From the NCBI GenBank assembly GCA_009823505.1, contig VZQC01005710.1:1139838-1203837 (forward strand): a stretch of 64,000 nt of DNA, written 5' to 3'. Positions within the stretch are counted from its first letter, which is position 1. Each line of letters starts with the position of its first letter. The notes below the pieces were generated by a model. The model was given only the letters and a program-made list of their open reading frames with translations. It had not been told where the DNA came from and made no database searches. Below, piece after piece: positions 9,721 through 21,225 of this stretch. Origin of the DNA: Rhizomys pruinosus. Lineage: Eukaryota > Chordata > Mammalia > Rodentia > Spalacidae. The translations under genes and the position numbers were made by a program.

Positions 9721-11633
9721 TAATTTTCTTTATTTGACAAGGAAGTACACATAGGCAATAAAAATAAGGAGTGACCCTATATGCCCAATTAGTTAACAAC
9801 CAGTTTTTGTACAATCCAGGGTCCCATAAGTCCATTTGAAGAGGTTTGCTTACACAAACATGCTGATCAAAAAAAAAAAAAAATCCAGTCTGTTTTTGCT
9901 GTGATCTCACATTTCATCCCTCCCCCTCCTTGGCCCTTATAATCTGATGTGCCAACATCTTCCATGAGAGTCCCTGGGCTTTGGAGGGGAGGGTGAGAGA
10001 GAGTGAGAGATAGAAGATCAATTTTTTCTCTGAGGTGATACAACAAACTCTTGGGACTCTCCAAGTTCTATTTGCAATGGACTGGTGGGTTGTTTAGCAG
10101 TTGCCACAGACCGTCCCAACGAGGGGGGGGGTTCCCTCTGACTGTGGGAATCGGGGTCTTGGAAAGGAGGGCACAGGTTCGGCAATGACAGACAGAAACG
10201 ACACCAGAACGGTTTTGAATCTGTTGCATTTTACTAAGAGCAAGCAAACTGATTATATAGTACATATCAGGAAAACAGATCAAGATCAGCCTATCCCCAG
10301 GAACAATAGGCCCTTTACTAAAGAGTTTAAGTTTTACACATTAACCAGAAGCACTAACCAGAAGCACTTTACACATGGTACTTTGCTCAAGATTAGCACA
10401 TCTCCAGGAACAAACAGTGGTCGTAAAACCACAGAGTTTGTTTGTGAGATGTGAGACATTGTTGCCCTTTGAAGCTTCAATTTGGTTTTTTCCCATTCTT
10501 CCTGGCGCCCGATCTATCTGTCCTCCCAAGGCCACTTGTTATCTCTAGGCTGTAATTCAAGCCATGGCCTGGGAGAGCCTCTTAATTAGTTCTGATTTTC
10601 TTAAAGGAGAAGCCCGCCACTTGCCTCTGACCAAGTATTGCATTTTAACATGCAAAACTGTAACTACAACTTCTATTTTACTAATTCTATCAGGTGTAGC
10701 TCCTTGCTTAAGGGACTGAGCTTTTATTAAGTCTGGAAAAACACTTCTGCTACTTGTAACTGACCTATGATATCGCTCAGTGCAATGTCTTCCATTCACA
10801 ATATCTTTGTAGGGACTTTTAGGACAAAAGGGTCTTTAGATAATGTTTCTCTGCATGATTTTGCTTAGGTTCACAGATATCCATGCATGTTGTGTAAGTC
10901 AGATGTTAGTGGGTGGAAGCTTCTGTTCGCCTGATTTATTTCCAGACACATTTAACTGCCCCTTGTCTGGGTTAATGTAATTAACCGAAGCTTAGGTTGT
11001 GCTGTACTCAGGAAAAGAATCAAAACACAATATGCAAAGTCCAATACCCAGAAAGCGTAACATCTTTAGAGTGTGTCGTAATCTTGGAAGCTAAAGCCGA
11101 GCATTCTGCCAGGGACCACCAGGGAGCTTAGCCTCAAAAGGCACGTATCTCCCGTCTGTTGTTATGACTTTCATCATTGCTCACACAGACGACACTGGAG
11201 TTGGTGTGGCAAGCAGTCTCCTTTTAATTCTAGAAATAAAGCACAAATAGTAATAAATATAAAGATAAGAACAAGTTACTCTATGGGCACAGACACACAT
11301 TTGGATAATATCTTTGTTGGGGCATTATAACTCATTGACAAAGGGATGCCATAGCTTTATAATGTCAATAGAGTCTCCTGACATTAGGAGGCACCAAGGC
11401 TACAGAATCAGCCCTGTGTCCTGTACCACCAAGGAGTGGGCCATAGATCAAATTGAGATTTTTTTTCCAGGTATACATTTACGAGGCTGCCACTATTGCA
11501 TTATATCTTCTTTGGCATGTAAACATGTAGCAAGAGAGGTCTGCAGTAAAGATTCAGAGACCATTTCTTTCCAGTGGTTTGCACAGTGCTTTCTGACACC
11601 ATGAAGGTCAGCTGTTGATTTGCAGAGCAGGGT
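9721..11633. other. Unassigned region, possibly antisense LTR/ERV
   Basis: About 1.9 kb with no clear family. On the minus strand, 10080-10290 has a tatataa-type box followed by an agtaaa poly(A)-like hexamer, which hints at a decayed LTR. A tggcgcccga decamer at 10503-10512 resembles the start of a lysine-tRNA primer-binding site but does not continue as one. A duplicated 'taaccagaagcact' occurs near 10339-10365. No host gene found. Confidence 0.35.
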
Positions 11634-11640
11634 CTCAATG

Positions 11641-11887
11641 TAATTTTTTTAATTTATTTTATTTATTTTTGTATGTGTATGAATGTTCTGTCTGCATGTA
11701 GATCTGTGCACCCGTGTCGTGCAATGCCATGGAGGTCAGAAGAGGGTGTTAGATTCCCCTGGAACTGGAGTTCTCCTGGAATTGGAGTTACAGACGGTTC
11801 TTAGCCGCCATGTAGGTGCTGGGGATTGAACCCAGGTCCTCTGCAAGAGCAGTCAGTGCTCTTAACGGCTAGGCTATCTCTCCAGCC
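11641..11887 (-). mobile_element. B2 SINE, minus strand
   Basis: Complete reverse B2 of the long subtype with the extra gttctcctggaattggag module. It is flanked by ctcaatg at 11634-11640 and 11888-11894, a short TSD. Confidence 0.93.
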
Positions 11888-11969
11888 CTCAATGCTTTTT
11901 TTTCATCCTCATATCACACTGTATCTTCAGCAATAGGGTCTTACTGTCCATTTTTTTCTCTCTCTCTTT

Positions 11970-12009
11970 TCACACACACACACGCACACACACACACTCA
12001 CACACACAG
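11970..12009. repeat. (CA)n microsatellite
   Basis: About 40 bp of CA dinucleotides with cg and ct interruptions. Confidence 0.95.
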
Positions 12010-12829
12010 AATGATACAAAATGATAATGACAAAACAAGGCAAGAAAAGGGGGAGATTTTCATTTCTTTTCTGGTGAAGTTAAGAATCAATCTACAGGAC
12101 TTAGTATATAATTCTCTATTTTTTCTCTTTTGCTTTCTTTTTCTTACTCTTTTGGGGGTACCAGAGGATAAGTTCCTGGCTGGTCCAGGAAGCTTTGAGT
12201 TCTCAGCTGAGAAAGAATCTGGTAACTTGGGGGGCCTCATCCCTAAACTGGCTAGTCCATTTCTAGCTCCTGTTTAGTTATGTTACCCTCTGAAAAGGGT
12301 CACCCCAATCACCAGAAGAGATTCAGGATGCAGACTGCTCTGACTTCTTCCATGCTGAAAAGGGACATTGGGTGTGGCAACTGGGGTATCCCCCATTTAG
12401 AGGGTCAATCTATAGGACCCCCAAGCATAACTATAGAGGGGGAAAAATCCTTAACTGGTCCCCATGAAAGCGAAGTAAAAGCAGGAGTAGTTAGGTATAT
12501 GATCTATGCAGGGGACCAGGAGAAGTAAGAACAGGGTGAATTCCCACGTCCAACTTAAAAGTCCATTAGAATTTCTTGACCAGGGGTTTCAAAGTGTCCA
12601 TTTATTAGGTTCTTCCCTCTGTTCATTTGGCCATGATGTCTGGACTCAGGATCTGCTTCCCAGGCATTTTAATAGTCAATACATGAGTTTCCACTTAGAT
12701 AGTTGCTAGAAAGAAAGAGGAAATTTTATTATTGAGCATTAATTGACAACAATAGTGGACTTGTCCTTTGGCTGCAGGTGACCCTACTCTGTTAATCAAG
12801 GCCAAGATCCAAGGTTTTGTGCCTATTTA
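12010..12829. other. Unassigned region
   Basis: About 820 bp without a recognised element. Several overlapping frames of 60-90 codons exist but none resembles a known family. It may be retroelement-derived; I cannot show it. Confidence 0.4.
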
Positions 12830-12840
12830 AAAATATTTCA

Positions 12841-12998
12841 GCCAGGCATGGTGGCACATGCATTTAACCCTAGCACTTGGAAGGCAGAGGCAGGCAGATC
12901 TTTTCACAAAGAAAGGCCAGCCTGGTCTATAGAGTGAGTTCCAGGACAGCTGGGGCTACAGGGAGACTCAGTCTTGAAAAGGCCAAAAAAAAAGAAAA
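12841..12998 (+). mobile_element. B1 SINE
   Basis: Near-complete B1 (gccaggcatggtggcacatg ... gctacagggagactcagtct) with an A-rich tail. TSD-like flanks are aaaatatttca (12830-12840) and agaatatttca (12999-13009). Confidence 0.93.
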
Positions 12999-13009
12999 GA
13001 ATATTTCAT

Positions 13010-14127
13010 ATAATTTTAATCCTAATATCTGGAGGCACAATTTTTCCAGCTCTAAAAGAAATATATTGACTATTTATCTTTTGATTATACTTTCCTTTTG
13101 GGTGTTTAAGTTCACACATTTAGCCCAGATTAACCAAACTTTGTTTTCTCAAGGTCAGTGAGGTTCTGGTCTTTGGGGCACTTGGGTTTTCGAGGAAGGG
13201 GGGTAATGCCTGGCTCCTGATGTCCATTCCTAACCAGTTCCATTTACCAAGAACAAGGTCAGGTCTTGCTAGACCAGGCTTCCCTTTGGAGGATGAGGCA
13301 ACTTTCCCCTATGTTGACCCTCCTCTTTATAGACTGGACACTGGCTGGAGTTCTGTTAGTGGATCTCCAAGACCTCCCTGCACAGGAAGCCTGGTGACTC
13401 ACAATTGCAGAACACTTTAAGAGATGCCCCCGTACAAAATCCCCTGGGACTAATTGACCTCAGAGGGCAAGGAACAAAATTGTCCCTGAATCCCTTGGCC
13501 AAACTGGTATGGGCATTAAGCATCCAAAAAGTAAAGTTATACCAATCTGATACTTTTAATTACTATATAGTATTTAGATAAAACTTGAAAAAAAGCCTAA
13601 GAAGCCTTGCATAAACACTAACTGGAAGAGATTTACCATCATAGGATAAGCAAAGAAAGCCAATGAGAGAGATTTAAACAATTTTAGGTATATCTTAAAT
13701 GTAAATGGGTTACTACAAACAAACAGAAGTACTCTCTTTACTTTCCCAACCCCCCACAAACAGAAGTAGTTCCTTTACTTTCCCAAACCCCATATCCTGG
13801 TTTGAAATTTTCTAATAACGGGAAACATACCTATTGACTGGAATTAAGCTGATAAATTTTACCAAGTCCATCCAAACCATCTTCTTCTGAGCTGCATGCA
13901 GCTAGTTCAGGGAAGTAAACCTAGCTTTTCTTGAGTCAAATTATCTTGAAATGGGCATAGCAGATATCAAAAGTAATACTTGCATAATAGACAGAGTCAA
14001 AGAATATCTTTCAGTAGTCAGAGGTAACCCATTACTTGTCTATGCCCCTTTAATCCAAATCTACAACTGGAAGTCCATTTCTTATGTGCACCCAAAGTTA
14101 TAGGCAAATAGCCTTTATTTTGGGGTC
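13010..14127. other. Unassigned region with a local 34-bp duplication
   Basis: About 1.1 kb with no recognised gene. A segment containing acaaacagaagtactc..tttactttcccaaccc recurs immediately at 13754-13790 (acaaacagaagtagttcctttactttcccaaacccc). A stretch at 13880-13960 is homologous to 14650-14950. The region looks like a decayed repetitive element of unknown type. Confidence 0.4.
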
Positions 14128-14327
14128 TTTTTTTTGTATGTGTATTAGTGTACTGTCTATATGTAGGTTTGTTCACCTGTGTCATGCAATGCTGAGGAGG
14201 TCAGAAGAGGGTGTCAGATTCCCCTGGAACTGGAGTTCTCGGCCTCCATGTGGGTGCTGGGAATTGAACCTGGGTCCTCTGCAAGAGAAGCTGGTGCTCT
14301 TAACCACTAGGCCATCTCTCCAGCCCC
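14128..14327 (-). mobile_element. B2 SINE, minus strand
   Basis: Reverse B2 ending cagcccc. Flanks tttggggtctttt and tttggggggctttt suggest a TSD of about 13 bp with mismatches. The middle lacks the ttctccaattccag module. Confidence 0.9.
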
Positions 14328-14673
14328 AGTTTGGGGGGCTTTTAAAGCCTCCCTGACCAACAGTTCCTGGTAGGGTAGCCCACAATTGGTACTGAAGCCT
14401 TTATCTACCAATGCTTTTTGTTTAACTGTAGGGCAAAATCGCATTCTGGAGGGAGGAGGTATATCCCTCCTACCACCCTCCAAGCCCCACCACCATTCTT
14501 GTAATTGTCACAACAATTAGAGCAGCCTCTCTTGTTTCCCAGACCTCTAAATCCTGATTTATAGTTTTCCAGAAGGCAGGAGTTGTATCACATATCCATA
14601 AACAGGAACCAGGCTGCAGGGGTTTTCCACACCCTTTCAGACTCTCTCCCTCTGGACTGCATACTGCTGGCTC
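14328..14673. other. Unassigned region
   Basis: About 350 bp, part of the same unknown repetitive tract as 13010-14127. No gene. Confidence 0.4.
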
Positions 14674-14690
14674 AAGGAGGTAGAACCCAG

Positions 14691-14901
14691 GACTAGAGAG
14701 ATGGCCTAGCAGTTAAGAGCACCGACTGCTCTTGCAGAGGACCCAGGTTCGATTCCCAGCACCCACATGGCAGCTGAGAACCGTCTTTAACTCCAGTTCC
14801 AGGGGAATCCAACACCCTCTTCTGACCTCCGCAGCATTGCATGACACGGGTGCACAGACCTACATGCAGACAGTACATTCATACACACATAAAAAAAAAA
14901 A
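14691..14901 (+). mobile_element. B2 SINE
   Basis: B2 head is actagagagatggcctagc and the tail is an A-run. The TSD is aaggaggtagaacccag at 14674-14690 and 14902-14918, a perfect 17 bp, which implies recent insertion. Confidence 0.96.
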
Positions 14902-14918
14902 AAGGAGGTAGAACCCAG

Positions 14919-15467
14919 CTTTTCCTGAGCCAAATTATCTTGTTATGTGGAAATGTCAGAGTTATCACTTATATAATACAGGGAAACATGGAGAGCATTT
15001 GTGTCCATCTAATCTAATAGCTGTGACTGGGGCTCCAGTACAGATCAGGAGTGGACTGAAAATTAACAATTCTGTGTTCTTGATTAGCTTAAGAATGTTA
15101 CTATTTTCTATTCTGGAGATAGCCATTTTAATCTTATACAGGAGGCTTTTAGTTAATACTGTGAGAGTTAATAACATGTCCTGATAGATTTTCCCCTAGT
15201 TATTATAATTTATAAAATATTCAATATTTATACATATATATGGAACAGTTATTTTGAATATACCATTATAAAGTATAAACTTTGAAATGCCCTTGCAAGA
15301 CTTGGGGTAGGTTCTAGGTGACCAAATCATGTTCAGAGATGTTTTACATGGGTTTGGCAAAAAGCCTGTCTGTTCACTCCAAAGAAGTTTTAACTACTGG
15401 TCAAATATCTTACATATAAAGCATAACTCTTGAGATCTTAGTAAAAAGACAAAAAGTAAGAATAAGA
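14919..15467. other. Unassigned region
   Basis: AT-rich sequence with no recognised gene. Its first part is homologous to about 13912-13960 (agcttttcytgagycaaattatctt). Confidence 0.4.
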
Positions 15468-15487
15468 AGAAAAAAAAAAAAAAAAAA
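15468..15487. repeat. Poly(A) run
   Basis: A-run of about 20 bases, a probable retrotransposon tail of uncertain owner. Confidence 0.7.
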
Positions 15488-15499
15488 GAGCATAGTTGT

Positions 15500-16262
15500 T
15501 TTGCCTGTCTTACTGGTAAGTGCAGCTACCCAGTGGCTGCCACTGCTTTTGCCATCCTTCAAAGACATGAGAGACACAGCTTTTCAACCTTCCATTATGG
15601 ACTGAAGACTCATGTCTCTCCAAGAATCCTCCAAACCTTCAGTGCCAGATGGGGACTGCTGAGACATCCAACTTGTGGACTGAGCTACTACTGGGGTTTT
15701 GGCCTCTTCAGAGTATTGATTGCCATTGTTGGACTACCCAGGCTGTATCATGGGGACTAGTACAGGGGGATAGGTCACCAAATGCAGTCCAGTAAGCACC
15801 ACCAAGACAGGAGGTGGTGCTTACTGGACTGCATTTGGTGACCATGGGAAGGGAAAACCCCAGTGTGGAGCACAAGGGCAGGACTGATGGTTGTTTTGGC
15901 TTACCAAGGAGGAGCCTTCAAACATGACATCTTTCAGCCTGATAAAAAAATCACAAGCCAAAGATATATGTGGCATGCATATGTGCATATTTTGGAGTGA
16001 TGCAGATTGGAAGGAACAACAACAACAAAGACCAGGTCAAAGAACTGACTGAAACTGTGAACTTCTGCTCAAAACAGTAAACTTCTGCCTCGAAAATTTT
16101 AAAAGAGACTGAGAAAAAGATGAAAAACATGTTTGGCAGAATCCATGAGCTCTGGTTGGGGGGGTAAGGAAAGGGGAATGGGTCTAGACTTGATTGGAAA
16201 TTTTATGTGAAATGCACAAAGCTTCAATAAAAATTGGCTTTGAAAAAAATAAAATGAATTTT
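15500..16262 (+). mobile_element. L1 3' UTR (old rodent L1)
   Basis: The first part carries gactgctgagacatccaact, tgtggactgagctactac and ccattgttggactaccc, wording I recognise from old rodent retroelement 3' ends. The last 250 bp match the other L1 3' ends here: aacaacaacaacaaag, tgaacttctgc, gagaaaaagatgaaaaacat, a G-rich tract, then caataaaa and an A-rich tail. A perfect hairpin lies inside. Confidence 0.7.
15773..15843. repeat. Perfect 31-bp inverted repeat with 9-nt loop
   Basis: The left arm 15773-15803 and right arm 15813-15843 are exact reverse complements over 31 bp. The loop is aagacagga at 15804-15812. RNA from either strand would fold into a long perfect hairpin. No homologous second arm is seen in the other L1 3' ends of this window. 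Confidence 0.97.
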
Positions 16263-16289
16263 TAAATTAAAAAAAAACAACTAAATGCC

Positions 16290-16404
16290 GAAAGCGTTTT
16301 TTATTTTAAGCTTTATTTTGTATTGGCTTTTCTTCAGAGAGTCTCCTTATTAAATTCCAATTTCATGTTTTATATTGTTCTAGTTCTTTCATTCAACTGT
16401 GTTT
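16290..16404 (-). mobile_element. L1 5'-region fragment, minus strand (part 1)
   Basis: T-rich plus strand that resumes at 16541 after a truncated B2. Its composition and phrases (gtctcctt, ttgttctagttctttcattc) fit antisense rodent L1 upstream sequence. The call is tentative. Confidence 0.4.
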
Positions 16405-16540
16405 CCTTTTTTTTATTTTCGTATGTATATGAATGTACTGTCTGCATGCAGGTTTGTGCACCCGTGTTGTGCAGTGCCGCAGAGGTCAGAAGAGGGCGTC
16501 GGACTCCCCAGGAACTGGAGTTACAGACGGTTCTCAGCCC
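16405..16540 (-). mobile_element. 5'-truncated B2 SINE, minus strand
   Basis: Contains the B2 tail and 3' body but stops at acggttctcagcc, so the tRNA-derived head with both Pol III boxes is absent. It is flanked by tcaactgtgttt at 16393-16404 and 16541-16552, a perfect 12-bp TSD. It therefore inserted already truncated and was not trimmed later. Confidence 0.92.
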
Positions 16541-17330
16541 TCAACTGTGTTTTCACAGTCTTCATTCAGTTTTTTTGTGCATATCCTCTTTGAGGTCTTT
16601 GAACATATTTAAAGCTGTTATTTTTAAATCATTGTCTTGTGCACCTACTTGGTTGTCATTCTCATTGAAATTGTTAGTTTCAGGAGAAGATATATTATCT
16701 TAGTTATTCATTGCTGTTTGTGTTTTATCGATGTGACCTAGGCATCTTTACTTGTGAGGTGATGTTTCTTAGTGTGGTCAAGTGATCTTGTCTTTGTAGA
16801 CTATTCATATCTTTGTTTGCTGTTCCCCCAACTTGTCAAATTATGGCCCACCTATGTAGTGTTTGATGTTCAGTTTGGGGGCCACTTTATGTTGATGTGG
16901 TCTCAGTTCAGCCAGAGATCAATGTAAGTTTTGAGCTGAGATTACAGGATGGACTCCACAGTTTCCCCAATCATCAGGGTAGGAGGGGGTATGCTAGGTG
17001 AACAGGTCGGCTGATAAGTCAGGCTGGGAGCTTGTACATCTGGGGCACACAGCGTTCACATAGTGGGGTGCAGCAAAGTCTCCAGCATGGGAGGTCAGGA
17101 CTGCAAGTCTGGGGCAGAAGAAGATCCTGGAGATCCAAGCTGACCTGAGAGCTGAGATGGTGGAAGGGATTCGCCCTGGCAAGTCTGGAGGGTTCACAGG
17201 AAGCAGGGTGCTGGGGAGTCTCAGGAACTCAGGACCTCAAATTTCATAAAACTAGTTTTAGCTAGGCAGCAAAATTGACCTCTCACTTCAAAACCTCAGC
17301 CATATTGTGCCTAAATCACTAATTCGTGGC
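16541..17330 (-). mobile_element. Probable L1 5'-region, minus strand (part 2), grading into unassigned DNA
   Basis: The first 200-400 bp continue the antisense L1-like T-rich text (cattgtcttgtgcacctacttggttgtcattctc). From about 16900 it becomes G-rich (agtctggggcagaagaagatcctgg) and could be the antisense L1 5' UTR. No gene evidence. Confidence 0.4.
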
Positions 17331-18700
17331 TTTTTCTTTTGGTGTGCTTTATTATTTTCTTCCTCATTATTTATTAGTTCTTTGAGAATTTCATACAATG
17401 TATTTTAGTCATAATTTTTCCCAGTCCAACTCCTCCCAGATCCATGTCCCTTCCTTATCTAATCAATTTTGTGATATATTGCCGAATCTAATCTGTGTTC
17501 CCCATATATTCTTGCATGTGGGCCACCCACTGGAGCCTGGGTGATCAACCAGGGGCCACACCCTTAAAGAAAACTAAAGAAAAATGACTCCTTCTTCCCC
17601 AGAAGCTGCGAGTTGCCAGTAGTTCCTCTGTTAGGGATGGGATTCATGTCCACCTCCTCTCTCCATGCTGTGTTTTTGCCTGGCTTGAGTGTATGCAGGT
17701 GTAGGCCATGCTATAACTGCTGTGAGTTCACGTGTGCAACTGGCCTATTGTGTCCAGAAAACACTGTTTCCTTGTAATCATATACCACCTCTAGCTCTTA
17801 CAGTCTTTCTGCCTAACTCTTCTTCAACGTTTCCTGAGTCCTAGAAGGAAAGGATGTGATATAGGTTCCCACATAGGGCTGACTATTCCACATGCTCTGC
17901 ACCATGCGAAAAGAAGCTTCTTTGATGAAGGTTGAAAGATGCACTAGTCTGTGGCTTTAAAAATAAGCCACAAGGAGTCAGTTTAATATTATCTCCGTTT
18001 GGCAGAATAATAATAGTTGATTCTCCTCTAGGGCCTGTGATCTAACCACAGGTTCCTAGCCCCAGCTACAGTGCCACGTATGGGTTCCATATCATGGAGT
18101 GGGCCTTAAATTACTCCCATGATATCTGTGCTACTATTGCAGCAGTGAGCGTGTCTTGCTTAGCTAGTTGTTACTGTGGCTTACAAGGTTCACACCTGGG
18201 TAACACAGATGATTACTTTTCTCCCCAGTAGCTTGCATGGCACCTCCCAGCACTATGAAAGCTGGGGCAGGGAGATGAAGTTTGATTTCTTCACGTTCTC
18301 TGACTCAAGTATGTGGCGTCTTCAGCAACCAGGTCGTACCGTGAATTTTTGGAGGGTAATCAAGAGCATTAGCAATATCCTGTAATGTTGGGAAGGGGGT
18401 CTGTGGGACCTCACTGGCCAACAAATCCAGAGATTTTCATTTGTTAGCCTGTGGTGCCTTGTAGGGACATTGTCACCCTGTTATGGGAGAACTCCATTTA
18501 AACTCTTTTTATTTATGCATGCGTATACAGTTTAGCTTCTACAGTAGATTTCCATATGGCTTTTAAAAATGTCTTTAGTGTTAGTTATCCCTCCCAGTGT
18601 TCCCGCCTCTGTCCTGCCTTCCTGTCTCCACCCATTTAACCCTTCCTGTTTCATTATTTCCCTTTACCCTTTATACAACTGCGTCCTATCTTACCTTGCT
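17331..18700 (-). mobile_element. L1 3' UTR (Lx-type), minus strand
   Basis: A long antisense L1 3' UTR. Recognisable blocks in order are gagaatttcatacaatgtat, ggcttgagtgtatgcaggt, aaaacactgtttccttgt, agcttctttgatgaaggttg, tcatggagtgggccttaa, gatgattacttttctcccca and gtatgtggcgtcttcagcaa. The sense-strand 3' UTR of another L1 lies at 40-41 kb. No coding capacity. Confidence 0.8.
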
Positions 18701-18729
18701 TTCCAGGAGTTTCCTTTTTTGAAGAAATA

Positions 18730-19328
18730 AAAATGCTGTCCTTAAAGTTCATTTCAAAATGCAAGGATCCAGAATAGCCAAAGTCATCCTTGAAAATAAG
18801 AGCAAGATTGGAGAACTCTGTTTTCAAATTTCAGTATAACCAAAATAATGTGTTACTGGTGCAAAGACGCACATAAAAAATCAATGGTAAAGAACTGAGA
18901 GATCAGAAATAAACTCCTACCTCTGCTGCCCATTGATTTCTGATGATGACAAAATATTCAATGGGAAAAGAGTTCTTTCTGACAAGTGACATGAGGACTA
19001 CTGGATTATCCACATGCAACAGAGTGGGGTTGAACTCATCCCACACCATATGGAAAATTAAGTCAATATTGATCCTAGGCTTAAACTAAGAGCTAAAATT
19101 GTAGATTTCATAGAAGAGTTAGTCTTCCTGGTATACAAGGTCTTATTAGGTAAGACACCAAAATCACAGACACTCAAATTGAAAACAGAGGAGCTGGATT
19201 TCAGCAACATTAGACGCATTTGTCCTTAAAGTATACTATTAAAAAAAAGAGAAAAGACAACCACAGAATGGGAAGAAATCTTTTCAAGTGTCTGTTAAAA
19301 GGATCTAGTATCCAGAGTATAGAGAATT
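18730..19328 (+). mobile_element. Ancient L1 ORF2 3' segment (part 1)
   Basis: Decayed ORF2: atgcaaggatccagaatagccaaag, gttactggtgcaaagacgc, caacagagtggggttgaact and accacagaatgggaagaaat correspond, in order, to the C-terminal third of L1 ORF2. It has many stops and indels. Confidence 0.75.
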
Positions 19329-19545
19329 TTTTAAGATTTGTTTTTATTTATACATCGTGTTTGCATGTATATAAGTGTATTATATGAGTGCCTGGTGCCT
19401 GTGGAAGCCAGAAGAAGGTATCAGATCCCCCTGAAACTAGAGTAACAGGTACTTGTAAGTCGCTATGTGAGTGTTGGACACCACACTCAGGGTCTCTGCA
19501 AGAGCAGCAGGCATTCTTAACTGCTGAGCTATTTCTCCAGTCCCT
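19329..19545 (-). mobile_element. B3 SINE, minus strand
   Basis: The reverse complement has the B3-type middle (ctggtgcctgtggaagccag on plus) and B2/B3 head ending tatttctccagtcc. It is more diverged than the B2 copies and interrupts the L1. Confidence 0.85.
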
Positions 19546-19688
19546 AAGGAATTCTCACAATCCAGTGTTCTTAAAATAGGAATAAGATTAGAATTGACAA
19601 TTCTCAAAAAAATGAACTAATGGTCCATTGCATAATAAAAATGTTCGATTTCATCAATCAATAAAAAGATTTATAGCAAAAGTGAGAT
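19546..19688 (+). mobile_element. Ancient L1 ORF2 3' segment (part 2)
   Basis: Resumes the L1 after the B3: gacaattctcaaaaaaatgaac followed by a catttcatcaatca-like stretch. Confidence 0.6.
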
Positions 19689-19691
19689 GTC

Positions 19692-19800
19692 CGGGCTGCA
19701 GAGATGGCTCAGTGGTTAAAATGCATAGTGATTTTACTGAAGAACCAGGTTAAATTCCAGCACCATGCTTTGTTGGAGAGACTATGAAGTATGAAGATGC
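19692..19800 (+). mobile_element. B2/B3 SINE fragment
   Basis: Head only: gggctgcagagatggctcagtggttaa, then a diverged ggttaaattccagcacca. The body is not recognisable. Confidence 0.7.
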
Positions 19801-20338
19801 CCTGGAAAATAAGAAATTGGAAGCTACAGGAGTGACCTCTGGGAACGCTTCCAATCTTTCCAAACCTTGTGATCAAGTTTGGTCTTATGCTTTAAGGTCA
19901 TTTAACACTGTCTGCTCGGTCTGCATCCTGCTGTGTAACCAGCTTGTTTGAATTTAACTAGCCTTTAGGAAAACAATCTAAACACTCTTCCTAAGCCTCA
20001 AACTCTGCTTCTAGTAAGTCTTTTCAGGATAAGCTAAACACATCGTGCAGTGAAAAGAGAAACTGTTTCTTGCAGTCATTTGACCAAGAGGAAGCCCAAT
20101 CTGTTCTGGGGAGTTCTGATTTCTCTAGAAACTGCTCTGTCTTCCTGAACAACGGGCCTCTTCTTACATTTATTGAACAGCACATCACACAGAGTACAGG
20201 GAAGGAAAAGGAACTTTTTCTCTGAGACTCTGTGATCAGAGTTTACAAGGGAAGGAGCTATTTTCTGACCCTCCTAATTAAGAGCAGCACACAACACAAA
20301 GCCACAAGCAGACCTTACTGACCTATGCCCACAGAGGA
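19801..20338. other. Unassigned region
   Basis: About 540 bp with no recognised repeat or gene. Confidence 0.5.
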
Positions 20339-20410
20339 GAGGGGAGGGGGGAAGGGAAGGGAAGGGAAGGGAAGGGAAGGGAAGGGAAGGGAAGGGAAGA
20401 AGGGAAGGGA
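20339..20410 (+). repeat. (GGGAA)n microsatellite
   Basis: Ten or so gggaa units on a purine-only strand. It is followed by a short duplicated module, gggacatgtt(a/g)ttttcaact, at 20406-20450. Confidence 0.96.
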
Positions 20411-20450
20411 CATGTTATTTTCAACTGTGTGGGACATGTTGTTTTCAACT

Positions 20451-20780
20451 GTGTTCAGCAGTGGTCTTAGGTCCGATTGCCACACAGACACACATACACT
20501 GTTGTGAGTTGAGGGTGTAACAGAGTCAAGATAGGAAACATGGTATAAGGTTAAAGCTATGCATTCAGCTTGGGTTGTAAGAGTGAATCACATCAGGAGT
20601 CCAAAGCATAGGAAGATTGATTACAGTGTTTATCTTAAAAGCCAGTTAAATTTAAACAAACTGAGTGTACTGTAAGAAACAGATTGAGTACATAGATCTA
20701 AATGATCTCAAAGCGTATGATTAACTTGGTCCCAGAAAAGTCATTCCCACAGCACAGCTTTCTTAAATTATTGTATTAAT
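20451..20780. other. Unassigned region
   Basis: About 330 bp with no recognised feature. Confidence 0.5.
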
Positions 20781-20785
20781 CACTT

Positions 20786-21143
20786 TTTTGTTGCTGTGAT
20801 AGAACCATCATAACCAAGGGAATTTATAAAAGGAAGAGTTTATTTGAGCTTATAGTTGACAGTTCCAGGGAAATTAGAGTCCATCGTGGGGGGGGAGGCC
20901 TGGTGTCAGGAGCTGCTGGAGCAGGAGCGGAAAGCCAAGGTTCACATCTTCAAGCAGGCACAGGAAGCAGAGAGAGGGACTGGCGATTGGCAAAGCTTTT
21001 TGAACTCTCTAAACCCACCCCAATGATGTGCTTCCTGCAGCATGGTCACACCTAAGATCTCCCAAAACAGTCCCACCAACTGGGGTCAAACTGTACAAAT
21101 ACTTGGAGCCTATGGGGGGCGTTCTCATTCAAACCACCACAAC
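20786..21143 (-). mobile_element. MaLR-type LTR-like repeat, minus strand
   Basis: Plus strand begins tttgttgctgtgatagaacc, continues agagtttatttgagcttata and ends cattcaaaccacca. That is the antisense of a common rodent LTR-like repeat whose sense strand ends with an AATAAA-containing segment. The exact family is not assigned. Confidence 0.55.
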
Positions 21144-21192
21144 TATGTTCCATTTCTTCCTCAGAACCCTTCCTTAACCCTAGCCCAGAATA

Positions 21193-21223
<31 letters not shown>
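21193..21223 (+). repeat. (TG)n microsatellite
   Basis: About 15 TG repeats. Just downstream, 21292-21319 is an irregular G7/T7/G8 run. Confidence 0.97.

Positions 21224-21225
<2 letters not shown>

Noticed and set aside
10503..10522. Possible lysine-tRNA primer-binding site (tggcgcccga)
   Set aside because: Only the first ten bases fit and no LTR end precedes it on the plus strand.
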